A DNA stretch of 64,000 bases, from the NCBI GenBank assembly GCA_003116995.1, contig BDSL01000114.1, forward strand, positions 2,501-66,500, read 5' to 3'. This document shows positions 23,875 through 35,800 of this stretch, piece by piece (position 1 is the stretch's first letter; each line of letters begins with the position of its first letter). Source of the DNA: Yamagishiella unicocca (Eukaryota > Chlorophyta > Chlorophyceae > Chlamydomonadales > Volvocaceae). Made by a program: the position numbers and the translations under genes. The notes beneath the pieces are model-generated. The model was not told where the DNA came from. It saw nothing but the letters and a program-made list of their open reading frames with translations, and ran no database searches.

Positions 23875-26800
23875 ATGTCGGTCGCGGAGGCTGACGAGGA
23901 AATGCACGAAATGGCGGATGTTGCCGATGCTCTCGGTGCCCTGGCAACGGCGGCAGCGGCAAGGTGAAGCTGGTGCAGTCCTTGTGTGCTCGCTTGGAAA
24001 CCGTGGCGGCATGCCTGGCGGCAACTAACGATTTTGTTTGTTTGTGCAATTCATCTTCTTCAGCCGGGAGGAGTTGCGAGGGGGGTCTCCGACGCGACCG
24101 ACCCCGGGCCCACCTGACGGCCAGGTCGCCGGACAAAGCAGGCAGCGCTCTATACAACGTCCCGAGATGCAAAAATGGGTGCAATGCAACAAGTGCCAGA
24201 AGTGGAGGAAGGTCCGTCGATGCAGTGATACTTGCAGCGGTTATTAAGCACAATAATATATCTGTTGTCTGTACATACTCAACTTCTTCAAACGAAATTC
24301 ACACTTACTTTGTACATCGTTACAGGTGCCATATAATCTTAAGGATGAAGAGTTGCCTGAGGACTGGGAGTGTAGACACAACGTATGGGACGTCCGTCAT
24401 TCGTCCTGCATGACACCGCAAGCGCTCTCCAACGAGGAAATTGACGAAATCCTGGCGCTTCAGGTGTGTACGGAGTATCGGGGAAGGGGCCTACTGTGCT
24501 GTGCTGAGTATATCGCTTTTTTGTCCTGAGGGCGGGCTTTTGAAGCTCTTCATGTTCTCCCATGTCCATACAGCAACAAGATCTGGCACACCATCAGAAC
24601 GAGACGCACTATGAGGAGCCGCCCTTTGAGGAGGCGGAGCCGGAGTACTACGAGGGCGACGGGTAAGCCGCTGCCTAATCCCGAGAGTTGCTTAACGTCT
24701 TGTTATGGTACTTGCCAGTATTGAGTACAAAGTTACAACATGTTAACATTCAGTTCCTTCCGGTAATTTAGGGGCGAGGAGGACTACGTTGACGGCGACG
24801 ACGATGTGGGCGACGGCGCTGATGATGACCCGGACGGCGGCAAGCGCATGCGCGCGAAGTTTGGCAACAGGCCAAAGATCAGGCGGGCTGGGTCGGATAT
24901 CCTTACGGCAAGCATACCCAGCCCTGGCAGGCGCGGAGGCCGAGGGGGCCGTGTAGGGGGAGCCCGTGGCCGTGGCCTGACTCCGCGCGGGGGCCGTGGT
25001 GGTCGTGGGGGGCGAGGAACCAGCCGGGGTGGTCGGGGCGGCCGTACCACGGCCGCTGGCCTGGCTCGTAGCCGCTCGGGTGGTCGCGCCTTCGGCCGCG
25101 GCTTGCGTGGCGTCAGCGAGGCGGCCGAGGCGTTGCTGGTCATGGGCGTGGGCGGCGAGGGCGAGATGTACGACACAGAGGTGAGGGAACTGCAGCTTGC
25201 AGTACGGTTGCACCCTTGCACACGCGCCTGGGCATCCTCACATGACCAATCCTGCGTGTGCGGATGCAAGGCACTATCCGCAGCCCCGAACCTGGAAAAC
25301 TTTGCGTGCATCATGCGTCTCTGTACGCAACCGATGAAGCCCCAAGCCCGCATGCTGTGCGCATGCGACGGCGGCATGGGTTTTTCCGGCAAGGTTCATG
25401 TTATCTACCCCAGAGCGCTCGCGCGAGTGTCGAACGTCCTGCGCAGCACAATCACGATGGCATTCCTTCATGACGCTGGATGAAACCTCCTTATGCTATT
25501 GGATGGAACCTTTCCCCGCAGCTGCCCCCCATGATGATGCTGGACCCCGCGGAGCACGTGGTGCTGCAGCGGCCTGAGTTTCCGTACCCGCGGGACACGT
25601 TGCGACCGGGCCGGGTTGTGTGGGCGAAGGTGGAGGGGCACGACTGGTGGCCAGCGAAAATCGTTCGACGGCGCGCGGTGCCGCGAGAGGTAAGGCGCGA
25701 CTGCTGCGGCGCTATCACATGCGGCCTTGGGCATCACCACGTATGCTCTTTAGCAGCGAAACCTATATGTATAACATGTGCGAAGCTGGGGCCTTGCTAT
25801 AGAGGCGGCAGGTCCTAGCTGCCCGGGACCCTTATCTACTGGGTGTGAAACTTACCTTATGTATGCCTAAGAACCCGGCACCATTGCACCATGCTCGTGG
25901 CCCTCGATGTTGAATTCCGGCGTTGGGCAATGGCCTTGTCATTGTTCGGTGGGGTTTAACCGAGCAGTTTTTGTGTTTGCGCACGCTGTCCATGCAGGTT
26001 GGCCCTCCCCCGGGCGGCCACAGCTCCGTGCTCCTCTACATCCCGGTGGTCTTCTTCACTAACAAAGGCATCCCGGGCGAAGTGGAGGAGAGGCTGGACA
26101 CGGCGCAGGGCATTGTGGCCGCCAGCATGCGCGCCTTGGGCATGGGTGAGACACCGGGAAGGGAGACGAGGGGCGACCTTGCCGGCACGGAAGGAGGGCT
26201 GCGGTTACCTCATGGCAAGAAGGGCGGTGGAAATGTGGGTGCGGACTTCAGCTAGGTTAGGTTGACCCACGGTCATGAAAGCCAGGGCCCGTGAGGGGCC
26301 AGCTACGGAGGCACGCTCGAGCCCACGACCGCGGTCGTTGTCACACGGCACATAAGCACGGTCTGGACGACATGGCAACGGCACCTCCCGGGCATGCGTG
26401 ACATGGCACTGCGCTGGCCGTGCAGCAGGCGAGGAGGAGGAGGACGAGGAGGCCGAGTACGCCTGGCTGCCGCTGGACTGCCTCAAGCCCTTCAAGGTGG
26501 GCGACGTCAGCGGCAACGGCGGGGACGCCGGGCCCATCATCGACCAGAACCTCAGGACCTCCATCGCGCATGCGGAGGCGGCCATGCGCCTTTCGGAGCA
26601 GCCCGCCAACGGGGCCAGCCTGCTGGCGCCGGACGGCAACGGCGTCGTGCCGAAGGTGGAGAGCGGCGGCTCCGATGACGATATGATGACCGACACCAAA
26701 GGCGGCGTGGAGGAGGACTTTCAGAGCGACTCGGACGGCGGCTGGGGCGCGCCGGCACACTTCCAAGCTGCAGTCGCGCGGGGGTTCCGAGGACGCGGGC

Positions 26801-29800
26801 GTGGCGGCCGGCGCGGCCGGGGCCGCGGCCGCGGCGGGCGTCGTGGGCGCGGCCGGCGCGGCATTATGCCCAGGTGGGTCCACTGCCGGACCGTGTTTGG
26901 GGGGTGGTTTATGCACGGAGATCCTGGGTTTAGGATCTGTACAAAAACAGTAGCTGCCTGGCGACGGCTTTGAAAGATCCAGGAAGATGCACAAAGCACA
27001 TCATGGGCGGAGAAGGCATGCGCGGCTTTGGGCTGGCCCTTTCCGCTGGCCTCGTTCGTGGTTGGGTGGGCATGGGCCGTCGTCGTTTGGCTGCAATTGC
27101 ACGGGGTATTGGCTGCAGGATCAGCTGGGACTGGGCTGACTACATCATATGCACAATATGCCCATGTTTAGCACGTATCCTTGGCTGCTACCAAAGTACT
27201 AGTACTTAGCTATGCCTGCATATCGAAAAGAGCCAAAGTGAAGCCCCGCCCGGCGCTGTCATGTCCACAGGCCCAGCGACGAGGAGGACGACTTCATGGA
27301 TGAGATCCCGCTGGAGCCGCCACCGAACCCCGCCGATGCCTTCGCCGCTGGCGGCGGCGTTGTGCCGCCCCAAAAGACCTTGGTTGAGGCCATTTACGGC
27401 TGGCGCTTCCCGCTGTCAGAGCAGGAGAAGGCGCAGGAGCGGTGAGCACGTGGGGATCCGGAGGTTGGGGAATGGAACGGTTGGTTGATAACGGTTGAGT
27501 CCCACAAAGACTGCAAAAGACGCAGTTCATGGACTGGCCGGTTGAAGTCCAGTTGAGAAACGTGTTCAGCCGTTAGTCGGAACTGGTCGAGGGCGAGTAG
27601 CTGGGGAGGGAAGCCCAACACAATTCAGATGCTGCTGCTTGGATTAGTGCGCTGAAGTGTCTTCCTGCGACAAGGAACAACGCGATAGTCGGAAAGATAC
27701 AGTCAAAGGCGCTTTCCGAGTGCTGACATCACATTGAACCCCCGAACTGTATGCCTCCGGTACTTCGTACCCGCTGCAGGGACCGTCAGCGGCAGCTGGA
27801 AGTGGAGCGCCACCGCATCCTCGACCGCCTGCGCAGGAGCTCTGCAGCGGGCTCACCCAACGCCGACGCCATTGCCGACGCCGTCGCAGCCGCCAGCGCC
27901 GTAGCCGCGGTAGCGGCCGCCGCCGGCAAGGCGGCTGCCGCCGCCAGCGCTGCCGCCGGCGGACACCAATCCGACCGCATGGCCACCGACGAAGCTGACG
28001 CGGCAGCGGCGCTGCTCGGATTCGGCGACGATACTGACACTGCGGCCGTTGCGGCGGCGGCTGCCGCCGCCGCCGCGGCGGCGGCGGCGGGAGGCGCGGC
28101 GGGGCTCGAGGGGCACGAGGGCGCCGCTGCGCTGGGCGCGCTGGTCGGGGGAGCCGATCGTGAGCCGGAGTACCTGGTGAAGTGGGCGCACCGCAGCCAT
28201 ATCCACAACGAGTGGGTCAAGGAGAGCACGCTGATGGGGTTCGCCCGAAGGAAGCTGCTCAACTTCAAGAAGCGCCACGGCGACCGGCCGTGCAATGCGG
28301 TGGATGAGACGTGGACGCGGCCGGAGCGCTTCGTGTCGCGGCGGCCGTCGCCCAGCGGTCCCGGCTGGGAGGTGCTCATCAAGTGGTCGGGGCTGGGCTA
28401 CGAGCAGGCGACGTGGGAGGTGAGGGCTCGCTGAGCGCTGCACGCTCGGGGGTAGAGAGGGTGAAACGACAAACCGAGGAATTACAGTACCAGCGGGAGG
28501 AAAACCGTGTGGGGATAGGGGCGAACGGTGTGCGGCGAAAAAAGGAAAGATGGGGTGCCCAATGCCGCGGACGGCATGAAGCTGCACACTGCGCGAGGCC
28601 TGCCCCACATCCCGCAACGACTTGCGGGCGGCTTCCTCCCAACCGGGCGCCTCCAGCTCACAGGTCCCGCACCCTCCGTCCCTCTAGCACCCAAACTAGC
28701 ACACCCTCAACCCCCCGACACAGGCGGAGGGCAACAAGCTGCTGCTGCAGCCTGAATACGTAGCCCTGCACACAGCCATGTGGGCCCGATGCAAGCGCGC
28801 GCTGCATAAGGCCTCCCGCGCGGCCGCGGAGGCCGCCGCGGAGGCCTACGGCGCTGCGTTGGTGCCAGGGACCCAGGCGCTGGCGGACCTCGCCGAGCAG
28901 CCGGCCTATGTGACGGGCGGGCGGCTGCACAGCCACCAGCTGCAGGCGGTGAACTGGCTGCGGCGCATGTGGGCGGCGGGCAAGCACTCGATCCTGTCTG
29001 ACGATATGGGGCTGGGCAAGACGGCCACCGTTGCCACGTTCCTGCAGAGCCTCATGTGCGTACAGGGGGGGTAGCGAGATTCCACCCGGGGCTCAGCGGG
29101 GAACCTTGGGGAGGTATGAGAGGAGAGGAGACCCATGGGTCGGCACTGAAAACCTGAGGGGGGAAGGCAGAGGGAACCCGGTTTGGGGGGGAAGGGGGCT
29201 GAGTAGCAAGGGGTCTGACAGGGCGGTGCTGCAAGGGGTTGGAGCAGCTCCTGGGGCTTTTGGGTTGGAGCACTGGCCTGGGTGGAGAGAGTGAAGGCCG
29301 GTGAACCGACAAGGAGGGGATGTATCACATGCCTGGGTGGGTTGTGAAAGACGAAGGGGGAAGGGAGGCACTGCGTCGACTACGTGGACTGTGGCCGAGG
29401 CTTTGTAGTGCGGTAAAGTCGCGGCGCAGACCAACAGGGGGCTGCCGGGCTTCGAAGCGGTATCCCCTGGGACACCGACGCCCACATCCTGCCCACGAAC
29501 TTTCCTCACAATCTCCTCCCTCGCACGCCGCCATGCGCCTGCAGCCATGACTTCAAGGCGACCGGTCCGATGCTGGTGATCGCCCCCCAGGTGAGCCACC
29601 GCAGCCGGCCTAGGGCGACGCGGTCGGCGACCTTCCCCTTCCCTCTGCTGCACGGGTGCTACGGTGTTGTCCTTTCGTGCCCGGCATCCTAGTAATACCC
29701 TCTCCTTACCCCGCTCGTCCATGTCTGCTCCTCGCCTGCTAAACCCACCGCCGGCCGCTCTCCACGCACAGTCCATGCTGGACTTTTGGGAGGGCGACTG

Positions 29801-32800
29801 GAGCTTCTGGGCCGGCGGGGCCACCGCCGCCGACTCCCACGACACAACCAACGGCGCTGGAGCCGGCGGCAGTGGCGGCAGCAAGGACGCCGCAGCGGCG
29901 GCGGGGAGTAGCGTGAACGTGATCGTGTACACGGGGACGGGCGCCGCCCGCGCGCTGCTTCACGAGCAGGAGCTCTGGCTGTCGCCCTCCTCCCTGGACC
30001 GCAAGGGCTCCACGGGGCGCGGCAGGGAGGACTGCCCGAGCAAGGTGGGCGGGCTCGCGGGCGTGAGGGCGCTTCTGGGCTGTCGGAGCCGCTGGTTGAT
30101 GGCTCGGGGAGACAAATGCATAGAAACGCGTTAGGGAATCGTCAAGTTAGACCCTTGGTTAAACATTGCACCCCCCGCCGGGTCCTCCTCGAACCCCTCC
30201 CGGGCTTTCTACCTACGTGGCGCAGGTGCCCAAGCCCGACGTCGTGATTGCCGGCTACGAGCACGTCCTGACTGACCTGGCCCTGCTGAAGGTAGGCGCG
30301 ACCAGCCATCGGACGCAGGCTGCGGCCCCCTTGAAGTCACGGTCTCCATCGTGCCAACTCCACCCCAGACGCACCACGGTGTTTTCGCGGGAATTTTCTA
30401 CGTATACCCAGACACACGGCTGATCCTACCTCCACATGGTTGAAACATGCGGTATTGCCCACCGATCACCTCCCGCCGCGCTCTCCTCCCTCGTCCAGGC
30501 GGTGCCCTGGGAGGCTATCGTGGTGGACCTCCGGCAGCGCTCCCGTGGGGTGACGGGCCGCAGCAGCGGAGCGCTGGCGGAGCTGGGCGGCCGCCACCGG
30601 GTGCTGCTCATGAACAACAACCCCTCCTCAGCGCCGCTGGACGAAGTCGTGGGCTTCTCGCAGCTCATACGACCCGACGTCCAGGTACGAAGCGCGGCGG
30701 GTCGGTGGGGTATGACAGGAAACCCACGGGTCGGCACTTAGTAGGTCAAAAGTAGTAGAACCCGGTACCGCGGACGTCTGTAGAGAGGGGTGCGCGTGCC
30801 GCGTGGAGGGTGATGGTGGCGCGGGCGGGTGCATTGGATGGCGGCACCCACCCTATCCCCGCCACCTCCAAAGCAACAACCCGCCGCACTGCCGTGTCAC
30901 GTTTCCGCCGCAGGCCTATGACCCAGAGGACTACATGGCGAGTGAGGGCGCGGCCGAGGCCGCGCGCACTCGGCTGGCGGAGGCCCTGAAGGCGCGCTGC
31001 TGCCGGCGCGTAGGCCGCGAGGTCGTGCGGCACGTGACGGCGCGGCGGGAGGTGCAGGTGCGAACGGGCGCCTCTAGCCGGTCGATGGCGGCCTCGCTGC
31101 CGGCGGCTGGGTCTGGTCCGGTCCGGTCGCCTGTTGTGACGGCACCCCAAACGCCCCTTGCCGCCCCTTGGGTGTGGGGCTGTCGCTTGTTGAGGAGCTA
31201 CCCGCGTACCTTTCACCGGGAGTAGCTCTTGACCGTGTGGGTGTTGCCTGGTGTGTTGCATGGCGTGTTGCCTTTTGTGTTGTTGGTTCCGGACGTACCG
31301 GGGCTGCTGGCTGGTGGCCTGTCGCGGTGTCGCATCCGACCGTGCGGGTGGTCTGGCCCGCCCGCAGGTACCCGTGGGGCTGAGCGACCTGCAGGCCGAG
31401 TGCTACCGCACCGTGCTGGCCCGGCACTTCGAGGCGCTGGCCGACCCGCGGCCGCCACGGCACGGTGGCCACCGCGCGTCGTTGATGAAGCACATCTGCA
31501 ACGAGCTGCGCAAGGTGGGGCTGGGGCTGCGAGGAAGACCCGTGCATGCGAGAAAAAACCCGTTTAGAACAGATGTTTCGAGATGCATGTTGGAGAACTT
31601 GGGTGGGGCGGGCGTGAGGTGGAGAGGGGCGTCTTGGAAGAAGCCCAGCTGCTACACCCACAAGAGGGAAGAGACTCGCCTAGCTGCTTGGGTATAATCC
31701 TTCCGGCGTGCCGCCGAGGGTGCCGCTCGTTGCCCAGGCGCCGCCGCTGCCTCGTCCTCCTCCTCCAACCTCCACCTCACCCCGGCCTCCCCGCGCCCCC
31801 ACGCCGTACTTCGCTGCCTCGAACGTTGCGCGCAGGTATGTCACCACCCCTTCCTGCTGGAGGACTTTCGTCTGGAGCACGAGGAGGCGATGCAGCTGAG
31901 CGCCGCCCACGCGGCCCACGCCGCCTCGGGCGCCGACGGCGGCGGCGGCGCCGCCGAGGGCCCCGCATCCACGCTGCCGTCTCCGCACCCTCGCAGCAGC
32001 CACACGGGCCGCAGCGGCACCACGCCGGGGTCCACGGAGGCGCTCCTGGCGGCCAGCGGCAAGCTGGCGGTACTGGACAAGATGCTGCACACGATGCGCC
32101 GGCGGCGGCGCAGCGTGCTGGTGGTGTCGCAGACTACCAAGGTAAACCCTTAAACCCCTAAACCCTTAAACCCTAATTCCTAAGCTGGGGTCGGCTGGGG
32201 ACGGGGCTTGGGAGGCGGTCGCAGTGCCTAGACCCACTTTAAACTTGACTTGCGGCTCGATTCTTCCTCGCCTTCGCCCACCTCCTGGCGGGCTCTACAC
32301 CGGATCCGTCTGCCGACTGACTGACACCGCGCTGAACCCTCTTGCCCCCAACCGCAGACCCTGGATTTGCTCGAATCGTACGTCCATCGGGCGTTTGGTT
32401 CCGGCGCCTCCATACGCATCGACAGCTCGACGCCCTCGGCGGTTCGGTACGCAAACATCAACGCCTTCAACGCCGCAGCCGCGACCTCGGCCCCCGCCTC
32501 CAACGGCGGCGCCCCTGCCGCCGCAACCTCCCCCGCCAACGGCAGCCCCGCCTACGGCGGCGGACCCTCCTCACCCTCATCCTCGGCTGCCTCCACCTCC
32601 CCCTTCATCGTCCTCATGACATCGCGCGCCCTGGGCCTCGGCACCAACCTGCCCAGCATACGCTGCGTCATCGTGTACGACGGCGACTGGCATCCGCGGC
32701 TGGACATGCAGGCCCTGCGGCGGGGCTTCCTCGTGGGCGACACGGGCCAGCTGGCCGTCTACCGGCTCTACGCTCGGGCCACGGTGGAGGAGCGGTTGCT

Positions 32801-35800
32801 GCAGCTGGTGGAGGTGCGCCGAGGCCTGGAGCAGCTGTTCCAGGCGGGCGGCCCTCGCGGCGGCGGTAGCGGCAGTAGCAGCGTCATGGGCGGCAGGGTG
32901 CTGGAGGAGATGCTCAAGTGGGGCACCACGCAGCTCTTCAAGCAAGGAGGGGCCGCGGCGGCGCTTGACGGTGTGATGGCCGCGGACACGAGCACGGCGG
33001 CGTCGGACGGCGAGGGCGCGGACGCAGCGGAGGGTCGGGAAGCAGCGGCCGCCAAGCGGCAGCAGCGGGGGGCCTACTCGGAGGAGCAGGTGCGGGAGAT
33101 GATGGAGCTGGGACACGCGGCGTGCTGCAGCGCGAGCGCTGCGGGCGGGGCTTCCGACGTCGCCATGGAGTGCGGTGCGGCGTCGGGCGGCGCTGCGGCG
33201 GACGGCCCCGACGGCGAGGGCAGCTGCTCCGCTGGCGGGGTGCCGCTGGGTCCAGGGCTGGAGATGGTGGTGGTTCGGACCTGGGCTGACGTGGACAAGC
33301 GGGTGGAGGACGACGTGCCGGCCGCGTCAGGTAGGCCTAGGCCTGCTGGTGAATCAGGGACTTCTCCCCTGGGTCTAGGCACCGCGACATTGCGGGTACT
33401 TAACAGCTGCATCGGCTGGAGGCGCAGGATGAGCCGCACTGGGGTTCAGGGCACACACATGGTTGTGGAGTAGGGAGGTTGGTTGGTTTAGCGGTCTAGG
33501 GGGGCAGTTGGAGCCGCGGGGCGGGGCAGGGAGGGCAACCGGGTGGCATGCTTGCTGTGCTCAAGACAAGCAAATGAGGGGTTTGCGAAGGACCGCTTCG
33601 TAGCTGCGGCGAAGCACACATCTCCCCGCACCTGGTTCCTTGCGTCGTATGAGCGCCCGCACCCGGTTCCTTGCGTTGCACGAGCGCCCGCACCCGGTTC
33701 CCCGCACCCGGTTCCTTGCGTCGTGTGAGCGCCCGCACCCGGTTCCTTGCGTTGCACGAGCGCCCGCACCCGGTTCCCCGCACCCGGTTCCTTGCGTCGT
33801 GTGAGCGCCTGACGGTTCCTCTTGCGTCCCCCGCAACCACCTGGCGTCCGCAGACGAGGCGGAGGAGGATCTCCCGGACGACAAGGGAGCGGACGACATG
33901 GAGGGCACGGCGGAGGACGACCTGCATGGCGGCGTCGACGCCGCGGCGTACGGCGGCGCGGGCACCTCCGCCGACGGCGGCGCCTACGCCAACGGCGTGC
34001 TTGCGAACCGGTCGGAGGGCAGCATGGCCACCGCGCTGTTCTGGTCGTCCCTGCTGCGGGAGCGCTACGAGGCGATCAGGAAGGAGGAGGACCAGCAGGA
34101 GGAGGGGCAGCACGCGGTCGGCTCGGGCCGGCGGAGTAGTGCCATGGACATGGACAGGTGCGGACCCGGCCCGCGGGGGGGGGGGAGTTCGAGGAAGACC
34201 CGTGGATGCGAGAAAAAACCGTTTAGAACAGAAGTTTTGAGATGCATGCTGGAGAACTGGGTCGAGGACGACCGCGCGATGTGGGGGGGAGGTTCGAGGA
34301 CAGGAAAACCCCCCGCGCGGTGGGGGGGAGCCAAAGAGGATAGGATGCCCGCCGCGTTGACATAGCGGCTCGAAGTGGCTTGCGGCAGAATGGATTTCAG
34401 TGTGAGGTTTGAGGACCCGTATGGCTCCGGGTGTTGTGCCGGTTGCGGCGGCGGTGCGCAGGAAGGCACACCTGCGTGTCATACACACTGCATAGCGGCA
34501 TAGAGAGCGCGCCGCGTTTGGTTTTTGGATGTCGGGGCATCAGAAGGCGGGCGCTTGTTGCTGGTCATCCCCTCGTCCCACGCTTTTGCGGGATGAGGGG
34601 GGGGGCGCCCGTCGCTTTCGCTTCTTAAGGGACGGCCGGCTACTGACGACGTGTGCTTGCCGGCCCCGCTCCCCCCGTCCCCCCACCCCGCACCCGCACC
34701 CTGCAGCAGAGACGACGCCGATGACCTGGGCGACCTGGGCCACGAGGACGACGACGCCGATGACGAGACCTACCGCCCCAGCCGCGGCCCGGGCAGCATG
34801 TCCCTAGGAATGCACGACAGCTATGACGACGGCAACGGCGCCCCACGCCCCGGGGGGCGCGGCCGGGGCCGCGGCCGCGGCCGGGGGGGCATCATGGGCT
34901 CTGGCCGCGGCGGCAGGGGCCGCGGCGGCCGCCGGCGGGTCGACCATGACGGCGACGACGGAGGCGGGTACGGACCCGGGGCCGTCGGCATCCTCGGCGG
35001 CGGCGCATCGGCCGGCGGCCAGGGGAATGGGTTTATGATGGAAGACAGGCCGTTCAAGCGGCGGCGGCGGGGCTTGGGTGGCGGCGGCCTTGCGGATGAC
35101 GGCGGCGGCGACGACGCTGGCGCTCCAGGGCGTGTGCGGGAGGTGCTGCTGCGTGAGGTGGCGCGCATGGAGGCCGTGAAGAAGGCCATTGGCGACGCCA
35201 CCTCGCCCGAGTACGCGGTGGCGCAGCGGTCGTACTCCCGGCTGAAGGAGGTGGCGCTGGAGCTGGAGCTGCACTCGGAGGCCGCGGCAGCCATCAGCGA
35301 CATGGCCTGCCAGGTTGGGCGGTGGCTGTAGGGCGGCCGGGTGTAGGGCGGCCGGGTGTAGGGCGGCCGGGTGTAGGGCGGTGGCTGTAGGGCGGTGGCT
35401 GTAGGGCGGCCGGGTGTAGGGCGGCCAGCTAGTTGTACCCTCCCTCACTCGCGCACGTCTTGCGCCTTCGTTGCCTGTTCGACATGCCATTGTTCCTTCG
35501 TCGAAATTTACATCCCGCCCAGCCAACCTAATTTACATCCGCAGCTAGTTCTCCTGTGTCGAGTCACGGATTTCATCCTCCAACCCCCCAACCTGTCTCA
35601 CTCCCCCCGGCTCACGCCCCCCCCCCCCCCGGCTCACTCCCCCCCTGGCTCAGGTCGCGGACATCCTTGTGATGATGCGTCAGGAGGAGGAGGCCCCCTC
35701 GGACTTCCAGGACTACACGCTGGTGGCCATCATCGCGGTGGCGGCCCACCTGGTCAAGGTGCAGCTGGGCGAGGACTACGGACTGCGGCGGCTGGGGGAG

